From Bacteroidota bacterium (lineage in GTDB: Bacteria; Bacteroidota; Ignavibacteria; Ignavibacteriales; Ignavibacteriaceae), in NCBI GenBank assembly GCA_021793635.1, contig JAJYSI010000113.1:1-8758 (forward strand): 8,758 bases of DNA, in the 5' to 3' direction. A model generated the notes under the pieces. That model was not told the DNA's origin, ran no database searches, and worked only from the letters and a program-made list of their open reading frames with translations. Of the stretch, positions 1-5,648 are shown in pieces (the stretch's first letter is position 1; every line of letters starts with the position of its first letter). Position numbers and translations under genes: made by a program.

Positions 1-779
1 AAATTGCTCTTGGCACACAAGGACAAGGATGTTGCGGTCCTTCTTCGTATTGCTGCGGCAGTTCAAATTTGATAGGCTTCACAATGATAGGCGATGACTA
101 TAAAAATGTTGATGGTTATGTCTCGGAAGCCGATCTGGGACTTGGCTGCGGCTTACCAACTGAGTATGCCGGAATAAAAAAAGGCGATACAGTTGTTGAC
201 CTTGGCAGCGGAGCTGGTAATGATGTTTTTATTGCAAGGTCGATTGTTGGAAAAGAGGGGAAAGTAATTGGAATTGATATGACTGAAGAGATGATTGAAA
301 AAGCAAACAATAATAATAAAAAACTCGGTTATAAAAATGTTGAATTTAAGTTAGGCGATATTGAAGAAATTCCAATTGAGGAAAATACTGTTAATGTAGT
401 TGTAAGCAATTGTGTGTTAAATCTTGTACCTGATAAAGTAAAAGCATTTTCTGAAATTTACAGAATTCTAAAACCTGGCGCTCATTTTTGTATCTCGGAT
501 GTTGTTATTCAAGGCGAACTAAATGAAGAACTAAAGAAATCAGCAGAATTATATGCCGGATGTGTAGCGGGAGCTTTACAACTAGAAGACTACCTGCAAA
601 TTATCAAAGATACCGGATTTAGTGATATTGAAATAAAGAAAACAAAAAGGATTGTTTTGCCTGAAGACTTGTTAGCACTCTATCTATTGGATAAAGGAAT
701 TAAAGAATATAAAGAAAACCTAAAAGGAATATTTAGCATTACAGTAGTTGGAACGAAAAATAATTATAAGGAGGTTTAG
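1..779 (+). CDS. arsM: Arsenite methyltransferase ArsM, 5'-truncated by the window edge
   Basis: Cytoplasmic enzyme that transfers methyl groups from S-adenosylmethionine to trivalent arsenic. The reading frame is open from base 3, giving 258 visible residues, and no ATG or GTG lies in frame before the core domain, so the true start is upstream of the window. A TTG at 69 is an in-frame codon rather than a credible start: starting there would remove the family's N-terminal Cys motif (CCG then CCG, fragment residues 10-19). The SAM-binding loop DLGSGAGND is at residues 66-74. The three cysteines conserved in ArsM/AS3MT for arsenite binding are present: Cys49 (LGLGCG), Cys137 (SNCVLNL) and Cys187 (YAGCVAGA). 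The stop is TAG at 777-779, only 4 bases before the next gene, so the two are probably co-transcribed. Function is known from the family; motif assignments are read from the sequence. Confidence 0.95.
   Translation, partial: IALGTQGQGCCGPSSYCCGSSNLIGFTMIGDDYKNVDGYVSEADLGLGCGLPTEYAGIKKGDTVVDLGSGAGNDVFIARSIVGKEGKVIGIDMTEEMIEKANNNNKKLGYKNVEFKLGDIEEIPIEENTVNVVVSNCVLNLVPDKVKAFSEIYRILKPGAHFCISDVVIQGELNEELKKSAELYAGCVAGALQLEDYLQIIKDTGFSDIEIKKTKRIVLPEDLLALYLLDKGIKEYKENLKGIFSITVVGTKNNYKEV
768..774 (+). promoter_or_regulatory. Ribosome binding site of the FmdB-like gene
   Basis: AAGGAGG, nine bases before the ATG at 784. It lies inside the last codons of arsM. It decides the start of the next gene: a longer in-frame version beginning at 748 has no comparable site and would overlap arsM by about 30 bases. 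Confidence 0.8.
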
Positions 780-783
780 TACT

Positions 784-1014
784 ATGCCTACGTACGAATA
801 TCATTGCAAAGAATGCGGTTACTATTTTGATGTAAAAGCCACAGTTAAAGAAAAAGAAGAAAGGCTAAACTTAAGTTGCGAACAATGCGGAAGTGATAAT
901 CTTCAGCAGGTATATGGCGGCTTTGCTATACTTGGTGAACAAACCGTAAATGTTAAGTCGCGTGATTCCCAAAACAGTGGCAGTAGCTGCTGCGGCGGTG
1001 GCGGATGCTGCTAA
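784..1014 (+). CDS. FmdB-family zinc-ribbon protein with Cys-rich C-terminal tail
   Basis: A 76-residue protein. Its N-terminal half is a FmdB/CxxC_CxxC_SSSS-type zinc ribbon: it begins MPTYEYHC, with Cys8-x2-Cys11 and Cys32-x2-Cys35 expected to hold one zinc. A short low-complexity Ser/Gly linker follows and the protein ends in Cys69-Cys70, four glycines and Cys75-Cys76. Families of this type are small and mostly uncharacterised, so no reaction can be assigned. The start at 784 is chosen from the strong AAGGAGG upstream. It follows arsM by 4 bases, which points to co-transcription. The paired vicinal cysteines could bind As(III) or another soft metal; this is inference from composition and from its place next to arsM. 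Ser/Gly/Cys tails occur on other FmdB-like proteins, so the tail may be general rather than arsenic-specific. Confidence 0.88.
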   Translation: MPTYEYHCKECGYYFDVKATVKEKEERLNLSCEQCGSDNLQQVYGGFAILGEQTVNVKSRDSQNSGSSCCGGGGCC

Positions 1015-1020
1015 TAGACA

Positions 1021-1122
1021 GTCATTGCGATGAGATGAAGTTGACGGAGCAATCTAACGCAGTGAATGAGATTGCTTCGCTCGAAGACCTGTCTGCCGTC
1101 AGGCAGGCTCGCTCGCAATGAC
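1021..1122 (+). repeat. Palindromic intergenic repeat, copy 1 (GTCATTGCGA family)
   Basis: The element begins GTCATTGCGA and ends CTCGCAATGAC, giving near-perfect terminal inverted repeats. Internal GCAATCT (1049-1055) pairs with AGATTGC (1069-1075), and a second strong stem, CCTGtCTG with CAGgCAGG, lies around 1088-1107. Such elements look like non-coding MITE- or REP-like repeats and can form RNA hairpins between genes. No protein gene is credible here: the minus-strand open frame across it is the familiar spurious translation of this repeat type. Confidence 0.8.
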
Positions 1123-1134
1123 AAAAGTAGAACC

Positions 1135-1208
1135 GTCATTGCGAAGGAGCGATAGTGACTGACGCAATCTAAAGTAAAGTGAGATTGCTTCACTTCATTC
1201 GCAATGAC
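1135..1208 (+). repeat. Palindromic intergenic repeat, copy 2 (short version)
   Basis: Tandem partner of copy 1, 12 bases after it. The ends are GTCATTGCGAA and TTCGCAATGAC. The 7-bp stem GCAATCT (1164-1170) with AGATTGC (1182-1188) is perfect with an 11-base loop. It lacks the CCTG..CAGG stem block that copies 1 and 3 carry. Confidence 0.8.
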
Positions 1209-1232
1209 AGAATTGAAAATTGAAATTAAAAA

Positions 1233-1238
1233 AAAGGA
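1233..1238 (+). promoter_or_regulatory. Ribosome binding site of arsD
   Basis: AAAGGA eight bases before the ATG at 1247. It supports that start over an in-frame TTG at 1220, which would add nine mostly Lys/Glu residues absent from ArsD proteins. Confidence 0.65.
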
Positions 1239-1246
1239 ATGAGAAA

Positions 1247-1561
1247 ATGACAATAGAAATTTATGATCCGCCGATGTGCTGCCCGACAGGGTTATGCGGA
1301 CCGGATATTGATCCCGCGCTGCTGGATATAAATGAAGCGATTCTAAAAGTTAAAAAGGAATACGATGGGCGGGTAAAGATTGAAAGATATTTACTTAGCC
1401 AGCAAGGACCAAAATTTATGCAGCAGCCGGAAGTTATGAAACGGCTGCAGTCAAACGGTGTTGAGGCTCTTCCGTTAACCCTGGTTGACGGCAAAGTTGT
1501 GAAGGAAAAATCATACCCAAGCTTTGATGAACTGGTAGTAATTGTAAAAGAAAAAGAATAG
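1247..1561 (+). CDS. arsD: ArsD arsenical metallochaperone
   Basis: A 104-residue cytosolic thioredoxin-fold chaperone that in its family binds As(III) and passes it to ArsA. The N-terminal PPMCCPTGLCGPDIDPAL block carries Cys11, Cys12 and Cys17, equivalent to the essential Cys12-Cys13-Cys18 of E. coli plasmid R773 ArsD. Further family signatures are IERYLLSQQP-like text near residue 45 and EALPLTLVDG near residue 77. No Cys occurs after residue 17, so the C-terminal vicinal pairs of R773 ArsD (around 112-113 and 119-120) are missing, as in many short ArsD proteins. It follows the paired repeats and would normally sit directly before arsA; here a GxxExxY gene intervenes. Its TAG stop lies within the left inverted repeat of that insert. 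Confidence 0.94.
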   Translation: MTIEIYDPPMCCPTGLCGPDIDPALLDINEAILKVKKEYDGRVKIERYLLSQQGPKFMQQPEVMKRLQSNGVEALPLTLVDGKVVKEKSYPSFDELVVIVKEKE

Positions 1562-1580
1562 AACGCGGATTTAGCGGATT
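1557..1580 (+). repeat. Left inverted repeat of the GxxExxY cassette
   Basis: A 24-bp block starting AATAGAACGCGGAT that matches the reverse complement of 1994-2017 at 22 of 24 positions by hand alignment. It overlaps the arsD stop codon and is followed by a GCGGATTTA-type short direct repeat (about 1566-1588) leading into the GxxExxY start. Confidence 0.75.
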
Positions 1581-1590
1581 TAAACGGATT

Positions 1591-1986
1591 ATGGAAACCG
1601 AATTATTACATAAAAATATTACCGATTTAATTCTAAAAGCGTTTTATAATGTTTACAATAAGCTTGGTTATGGTTTTCTAGAAAAAGTTTATGAAAATTC
1701 AATGATGATTGAATTGAATGAACTTGGTTTGAAATGTGAAAGACAAAAACAGATCGAAGTTTTTTATAAAAATAAAAATGTTGGTGAGTATTTTGCCGAT
1801 TTAATAGTCAATGATCTCGTTATTATTGAATTGAAAGCAGCGGAAAGTATTTGCCCGGAACACGAAGCTCAATTAATAAATTATTTACGGGCGACTAATT
1901 GTGAAGTTGGATTGCTGTTGAATTTTGGTAAAACACCTCAATTCAAAAGAAAAATCTTTAAAAACGAATTTAAAAATCTGCGCTGA
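1591..1986 (+). CDS. GxxExxY-family protein (PD-(D/E)XK-like)
   Basis: A 131-residue protein with the family's naming motif at Gly28-Phe-Leu-Glu31-Lys-Val-Tyr34. A PD-(D/E)XK nuclease-like core follows: Asp70, nine residues, then Glu80-Leu-Lys82, after strand-like text VGEYFADLIV. The C-terminal half (HEAQLINYLRATNCEVGLLLNFG) is also typical of the family. The cellular role of GxxExxY proteins is not established; the fold suggests a nuclease but activity is not shown by sequence alone. There is no clear Shine-Dalgarno before the ATG at 1591. The gene lies inside an imperfect 24-bp inverted repeat, and its stop at 1984-1986 falls in the hairpin-prone right flank. It has no evident link to arsenic chemistry and looks like a mobile or selfish insertion between arsD and arsA. 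Confidence 0.88.
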   Translation: METELLHKNITDLILKAFYNVYNKLGYGFLEKVYENSMMIELNELGLKCERQKQIEVFYKNKNVGEYFADLIVNDLVIIELKAAESICPEHEAQLINYLRATNCEVGLLLNFGKTPQFKRKIFKNEFKNLR

Positions 1987-1993
1987 TCGGCTT

Positions 1994-2017
1994 AATCCGC
2001 TTAATCAGCGTTCTATT
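1994..2017 (+). repeat. Right inverted repeat of the GxxExxY cassette
   Basis: Reverse-complement partner of 1557-1580, ending GCGTTCTATT. Locally, CGCTGAT (1981-1987) can also pair with ATCAGCG (2004-2010), so the right flank can fold by itself. The repeat ends immediately before the arsA ribosome binding site (AGGAG, 2018-2022), leaving arsA expression signals intact. Confidence 0.75.
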
Positions 2018-2028
2018 AGGAGACACTT

Positions 2029-3882
2029 ATGAATAACACAAAATATATTTTCTTCAGCGGTAAAGGCGGCGTTGGAAAAACAACGATGGCTTGCGCAACT
2101 GCTGTTCACTATGCAAATAAAGGTAATAAAACTTTAATTGTTACAACCGATCCGGCTAGTAATTTAGCAGATGTATTTGAATCAGAAATCGGACATAAAA
2201 TTACTCCTCTGCTGAACAACTTGTGGGGAATGGAAATCGACCCTGACAAAGCGACTGAAGAATATCGAGAAAGAATACTGGCGCCAATGCGTGCAGTTAT
2301 GCCCGAAAATGTAATGGTAGTATTAGAAGAACAATTTAATTCGCCTTGCACAACCGAGATTGCCTCGTTCGATAGATTCGTTGATTTTATGGTTGCGGAA
2401 AAAGAAGGCAAGGGCGAGAACTATGATGTGGTAATTTTTGATACCGCACCTACGGGGCACACAATTCGTCTTCTCGAATTACCGGTAGATTGGAGCAAGC
2501 ACATTGAAGAAAGCGCCAAAGGAAGCGGAAATACTTGTATAGGTCCGGTTGCCTCTATTCAGGAAAATAAAGTGAAGTATGATGAAGCAACACGTTTGTT
2601 GGGCGATGCAGAAAGAACCACTTTTATGTTTGTTCTACAACCGGAAGAAACTTCTGTTTACGAGACCAAACGCTCATCAAAAGAATTAAATGAAATAGGC
2701 GTTAAAAATGTTGAATTGATTATTAACGGAATGCTTCCGGAAGAAGTCTGTGAACATCCATTTTTCAAAAGCAGATTTGAAATGCAGCAAAAGTATATAA
2801 AAATTATAGAATCTGATTTCCCGATTAAAATTAGAAAAATGTATCAGCGCGACGGCGAAATTAAAGGTGTGGAAAGACTGCTGAATATTGAGAAGGATTT
2901 GTTCGCTAATTCAAATAAACAAACTTATTCGATAGATAACGGCGAATTACAAAAAACTGTGTTTAAAAATTTCATAGCGGATTCAATTGACGAAATAATA
3001 ACACCAAACGGCAAAACAAAATCTATTTTCTTTACAGGTAAAGGGGGAGTTGGTAAGACTGTAATTTCCGTAGTAACGGCTTACAAGTTTGCAACCGAGG
3101 GGTATAAAACGCTACTACTCACAACCGACCCGGCAGCGCACATTGGCGAAGTGCTCGAACAAAATATTACTGACCATATTCAGAAAGTTAAAGGCGTTGA
3201 AAATCTTTGGTCTGTAATTGTTGACCAGGAAAAAGCTACTGAGGAATATAGGCAAAGAATTATTGAAGAATCAAAACCTAAATATTCCGAAGATATGATG
3301 GTTGCGATTAAAGAAGAGCTTGAATCACCTTGCACAGAAGAAATGGCGGCATTCGATAAATTTATGGGCTATGTGGAAAGCGATGATTATGATTTTGTTG
3401 TTTTCGATACCGCGCCAACCGGACACACTCTTCGTTTGTTGGAATTGCCTTTTGATTACAGCGACCAGGTTAGTTTAATGGTTACTACAAATGATAAAAG
3501 CCAGGAAGCGAAATCTGTTACTCAAAAAAGGTTTGATAAGGTTATTGCTCGAATGAAAAATCCGGAACAATCGATATTCTCATTTGTGGTTTACCCGGAA
3601 TCCACGCCGGTAATTGAGGCTTACAGAGCAATGCTTGATTTGAAAGAAGCCGGAATTCAAACGCAGTTTGTAGTTGCTAACCAAGTGCTTGAACCGGAAT
3701 ACTGCACAAATGAATTCTTCATTAAGAGAAGAAAGATGCAGGAAAAATATCTTGCAGAAATAAAAGAGAGATTCCAATTACCGGTTACGGTAATGCCTCT
3801 GCTCGATAGTGAAATTAGAGGTATGGGCATGATTGAGAAAGCTGCTAATCTTTTATTTATTAATAACATATTAGTGAAATGA
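2029..3882 (+). CDS. arsA: ArsA arsenite-stimulated ATPase (two-domain)
   Basis: A 617-residue cytoplasmic ATPase that in its family accepts As(III) from ArsD and energises the membrane efflux pump. It contains two homologous halves, as in canonical bacterial ArsA. The first half has P-loop GKGGVGKTT at 11-19 and DTAPTGH at 138-144; the second has GKGGVGKT at 337-344 and DTAPTGH at 460-466. The metal-site cysteines are all visible: Cys107 (SPCTTE), Cys170 (GNTCIGP) and Cys435 (SPCTEE), matching Cys113, Cys172 and Cys422 of E. coli ArsA. The linker between halves is around 290-325. The ATG at 2029 has AGGAG six bases upstream. Length is normal and no frameshift is seen. In this island the likely pump partner is Acr3 at 5881-6936 rather than an ArsB-type carrier. 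Confidence 0.97.
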   Translation: MNNTKYIFFSGKGGVGKTTMACATAVHYANKGNKTLIVTTDPASNLADVFESEIGHKITPLLNNLWGMEIDPDKATEEYRERILAPMRAVMPENVMVVLEEQFNSPCTTEIASFDRFVDFMVAEKEGKGENYDVVIFDTAPTGHTIRLLELPVDWSKHIEESAKGSGNTCIGPVASIQENKVKYDEATRLLGDAERTTFMFVLQPEETSVYETKRSSKELNEIGVKNVELIINGMLPEEVCEHPFFKSRFEMQQKYIKIIESDFPIKIRKMYQRDGEIKGVERLLNIEKDLFANSNKQTYSIDNGELQKTVFKNFIADSIDEIITPNGKTKSIFFTGKGGVGKTVISVVTAYKFATEGYKTLLLTTDPAAHIGEVLEQNITDHIQKVKGVENLWSVIVDQEKATEEYRQRIIEESKPKYSEDMMVAIKEELESPCTEEMAAFDKFMGYVESDDYDFVVFDTAPTGHTLRLLELPFDYSDQVSLMVTTNDKSQEAKSVTQKRFDKVIARMKNPEQSIFSFVVYPESTPVIEAYRAMLDLKEAGIQTQFVVANQVLEPEYCTNEFFIKRRKMQEKYLAEIKERFQLPVTVMPLLDSEIRGMGMIEKAANLLFINNILVK

Positions 3883-3921
3883 TTATGAGAAAAAAGGGGG
3901 GTATAATTGCTATAGCCAATA

Positions 3922-4012
3922 GTCATTGCGAGGGATGAAGCAATCTCTGGAAATGTCATGATTGCTTCGCTCGAAGACCTGTCTTCCGACAGGCAAACTC
4001 GTTCATAATGAC
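3922..4012 (+). repeat. Palindromic intergenic repeat, copy 3
   Basis: Same family and orientation as copy 1. It starts GTCATTGCGAGG and ends ATAATGAC, with a decayed right end. Bases 3961-3984 are identical over 24 positions to 1071-1094 in copy 1. The internal stem CCTGTC/GACAGG (about 3978-3993) is perfect. It lies between arsA and the YlbF pair and may interrupt or attenuate transcription, but no T-run follows the stem, so it is not called a terminator. Confidence 0.78.
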
Positions 4013-4025
4013 AGAAAAAGCAACA

Positions 4026-4058
4026 GTCATTGCGAGGACGCTGGTCCGAAGCAATCTA
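4026..4058 (+). repeat. Palindromic repeat, copy 4 (left half only)
   Basis: Begins GTCATTGCGAGGACG and reaches the internal GCAATCT (4051-4057), but no AGATTGC or terminal GCAATGAC partner follows. It is a truncated copy 13 bases after copy 3, mirroring the tandem arrangement of copies 1 and 2. Confidence 0.65.
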
Positions 4059-4099
4059 TAAATCAATTTAACATAAAATAATAATTTAGGATAAAAACA

Positions 4100-4504
4100 A
4101 TGAGTGAAGAAACAATTTTAATTTCAAAGCAAGTGAAAGAAAGTTTATTCGATACTTCCCGCAGTTTAGGTAAAGCGTTAGTTGATTCCAAAGAGAACAA
4201 CCGATTCATCGAGACGCGCGAAATATTCAGAATGGATGAAGAAGCAAAATCAATTTTGCGGGACTATAACCAAACTGCGCAAGAATATCAAACGAAAGCC
4301 CAATACGGAGGCGCTTCAGAACAAGAATATAAAATTGTTCAAGAGAAAAATAATGCTATGCTTAAAAATGAAACACTGAAAAATTATTTTGAATCGCAGG
4401 AAGCGCTTATAAATTTATGCAAAGAAGTAAACCAATACGTAAGTGAAAAATTAAATTTTAATTTTGCCTCACTAGCTAAACCAAAAAGCAGCTGTTGCTC
4501 ATAA
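4100..4504 (+). CDS. YlbF-family (DUF964-type) helical protein A with C-terminal Cys-Cys
   Basis: A 134-residue, charged, mostly helical protein with no signal peptide or membrane segment. Its general make-up (early helix with an 'ALVDSKENNRF' stretch, then 'MDEEAKSILRDYNQTAQEYQ') matches the YlbF/YmcA family, known in Bacillus as parts of a complex affecting RNA processing and development. The C-terminus is FASLAKPKSSCCS, with vicinal Cys132-Cys133 and one more Cys at 107. ATG 4100 has AGGA at 4088-4091. A start 82 bases further in belongs to another frame and is not real. The next gene is a paralogue 13 bases away and arsC follows, so an arsenic-linked role is inferred from position and the Cys tail. 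Direct function is unknown; the family assignment is by pattern and fairly confident. Confidence 0.85.
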   Translation: MSEETILISKQVKESLFDTSRSLGKALVDSKENNRFIETREIFRMDEEAKSILRDYNQTAQEYQTKAQYGGASEQEYKIVQEKNNAMLKNETLKNYFESQEALINLCKEVNQYVSEKLNFNFASLAKPKSSCCS

Positions 4505-4517
4505 AGGAGAATGAAAA

Positions 4518-4889
4518 ATGGATAATCAAATTAAATCAATAGCAGATCAATTTGTAAATAGATTATTTGCAGTGCCGGAAGTGATAGAATATAACGAAGC
4601 TATTAATAAATATGAAAACAATGAAGAAATACAAACTCTAACTGAAAAGTACAATTCTCTTGCGGCAGGATTTCAGCAAAAACAATATGATGGTTCTTTA
4701 ACTCAAGAAGAAATTACTGAGATGCGTTCACTTGTTAACAGCATTCGATCTAATCCATTAGAGAATGAAATTCAAGACAAGCAAGCTCAGTTAGTAAGTA
4801 TATTACAAGAATGCAATGATGAAATAAGCTCTATATTAACTATGGACTTCGCAAAAGTTGCGGCGCCGTCATCAAGCTGCTGCAATTAA
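4518..4889 (+). CDS. YlbF-family (DUF964-type) helical protein B with C-terminal Cys-Cys
   Basis: A 123-residue paralogue of the preceding gene with the same helical pattern (VPEVIEYNEAINKYENNEEI, then LTEKYNSLAAGFQQKQ). It ends FAKVAAPSSSCCN, sharing with protein A the pattern F-A-x-[LV]-A-x-P-x-S-S-C-C. Cys121-Cys122 form the tail pair and Cys99 sits in the last helix, so both paralogues carry one helix Cys and a vicinal pair 21-24 residues later. AAGGAG at 4504-4509 overlaps the stop of protein A and is 8 bases before the ATG, so translation is probably coupled. The two proteins may form a hetero-oligomer, as YlbF and YmcA do in Bacillus. A role in binding As(III) or a metal cluster is inference. 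Confidence 0.85.
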   Translation: MDNQIKSIADQFVNRLFAVPEVIEYNEAINKYENNEEIQTLTEKYNSLAAGFQQKQYDGSLTQEEITEMRSLVNSIRSNPLENEIQDKQAQLVSILQECNDEISSILTMDFAKVAAPSSSCCN

Positions 4890-4910
4890 CATCGACTTAA
4901 TTTTAAATTT

Positions 4911-4914
4911 GGAG
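4911..4914 (+). promoter_or_regulatory. Ribosome binding site for the GTG start of arsC
   Basis: GGAG five bases before a GTG at 4920. No ATG lies close by in frame before the catalytic CTGNSCRS loop, and GTG places that loop at residues 9-16 as expected. Confidence 0.6.
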
Positions 4915-4919
4915 TTTTA

Positions 4920-5342
4920 GTGAAGAAAAAAATATTAGTATTATGTACAGGTAATTCCTGCCGCAGTCAAATGGCTGAAGGATTCTTAAAATCCTTTGAT
5001 CCGGAATTGAAAGTATTATCAGCCGGAACAAATCCATCAAAACAAGTTCACCCTAAAGCAATTCAGGTGATGAAGGAAATTGGGATAGACATTTCAAAAA
5101 ATTATCCGAAGATGGTTGATAAATTCTTGAGTGAATCATTTGATTTTGTAATTACAGTTTGTGATAACGCTAAAGAAACTTGCCCTGTTTTTGTAGGAAA
5201 AGTTACTAACCGGCTTCACATGGGATTTGAAGACCCGGCGGACGCGACCGGAACTGAAGAAGAAATTCTTTCGTCTTTTAGAAAAGTAAGAGATGAAATT
5301 AAAGATGAGTTTTACAAATTCTATAATAGAGAATTAGTGTAG
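4920..5342 (+). CDS. arsC: ArsC arsenate reductase, thioredoxin-coupled (LMW phosphatase fold)
   Basis: A 140-residue cytoplasmic enzyme reducing arsenate to arsenite. The anion-binding loop CTGNSCRS gives catalytic Cys9 and Arg15 (CX5R). The redox relay cysteines are Cys81 and Cys88 (TVCDNAKETCPV), matching Cys10, Cys82 and Cys89 of Staphylococcus aureus pI258 ArsC, which is regenerated by thioredoxin. The HMGFEDPADATG segment near residue 100 carries the general-acid Asp region. It starts with GTG at 4920 and ends with TAG at 5340-5342. It is 30 bases after the second YlbF gene, probably in the same transcript. The thioredoxin-fold protein at 5649-5891 could supply electrons, though that is inference, since housekeeping thioredoxin would also serve. 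Confidence 0.96.
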   Translation: MKKKILVLCTGNSCRSQMAEGFLKSFDPELKVLSAGTNPSKQVHPKAIQVMKEIGIDISKNYPKMVDKFLSESFDFVITVCDNAKETCPVFVGKVTNRLHMGFEDPADATGTEEEILSSFRKVRDEIKDEFYKFYNRELV

Positions 5343-5344
5343 GG

Positions 5345-5503
5345 TTGTCATTCCCGAACTCATTTGTCATATTGCGGCGGACTCGAGCGCCTGCCCCGTT
5401 TACCCCGTATGCGGGGTTTGCGGGGAGATATCCCATGCACAACTCGTGCACCGGTGCTATACATGTGATTTCTTCCGCCTTCTGCAGATCGTCGAAATGA
5501 CAA
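5345..5503 (+). repeat. Intergenic inverted-repeat element (GTCATTTCGA type) with nested hairpins
   Basis: The left end TTGTCATTCCCGA and right end TCGAAATGACAA are inverted copies apart from one extra base and one mismatch. Inside are a strong two-part stem at 5394-5425 (CCCCG and ACCCCG pairing with CGGGGT and CGGGG, loop TATG), a 5-bp hairpin TGCAC/GTGCA at 5436-5450 and the 10-bp palindrome GCACCGGTGC at 5448-5457. It occupies most of the 306-base gap between arsC and the next gene. No protein frame of note is present. It resembles non-autonomous repeat elements in Bacteroidota-like genomes; the class is inferred. Confidence 0.65.
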
Positions 5504-5542
5504 TGTGGTTAGTAAGAAATCAATTAAAAGCTATAATAGCAG

Positions 5543-5563
5543 CCCACGAATTTTATTCGTGGG
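5543..5563 (+). repeat. REP-like hairpin
   Basis: Perfect 8-bp stem CCCACGAA/TTCGTGGG with a 5-base loop. It is followed by A's, not T's, so it does not fit an intrinsic terminator on the + strand, and the T-run precedes it on the - strand. It resembles short REP hairpins scattered by tyrosine transposases; no transposase gene is present here. Confidence 0.55.
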
Positions 5564-5589
5564 AAAAAAGATAAAAAAGAAATCCTTTT

Positions 5590-5605
5590 AACCGATTCAT
5601 CGGTT
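5590..5605 (+). repeat. Short perfect hairpin upstream of the thioredoxin-like gene
   Basis: Stem AACCGA/TCGGTT with loop TTCA, 43 bases before the next start codon. No T-run follows. It could be another small REP-like repeat or a 5' leader hairpin. The rest of 5606-5648 is AT-rich leader ending in the AAAGG (5636-5640) that serves the next gene. Confidence 0.45.
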
Positions 5606-5648
5606 TATCAGATGCTATAAATAATATTAAAATATAAAGGTTTAAATT

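Noticed and set aside
748..783. Extended N-terminus of the FmdB-like protein
   Set aside because: The added residues overlap arsM and are basic with no family match; the AAGGAGG site points to 784.
1011..1253. Minus-strand frame with VIANEVKQS and LPDGRQVFERS text
   Set aside because: It is the translation of the two palindromic repeats, with nothing beyond them. Similar spurious text arises wherever this repeat type occurs.
2029..3882. Unusual duplication or fusion in ArsA
   Set aside because: Two homologous ATPase halves in one chain are the normal bacterial ArsA architecture.
3902..3907. Exact TATAAT hexamers in gaps (3902-3907, 5532-5537, 8036-8041) as promoters
   Set aside because: None has a convincing -35 box at 16-18 bases, the same hexamer also occurs inside genes (1645-1650, 5322-5327), and the DNA is AT-rich. 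The promoter consensus of this lineage may also differ.
4182..4379. A 65-codon + strand frame inside the first YlbF gene
   Set aside because: It overlaps a better-supported gene in another frame, is Lys-rich, and has no ribosome site or recognisable motif.
5543..5563. Intrinsic terminator after arsC
   Set aside because: The stem is perfect, but the tract after it on the + strand is A-rich and no T-run follows on the - strand either.
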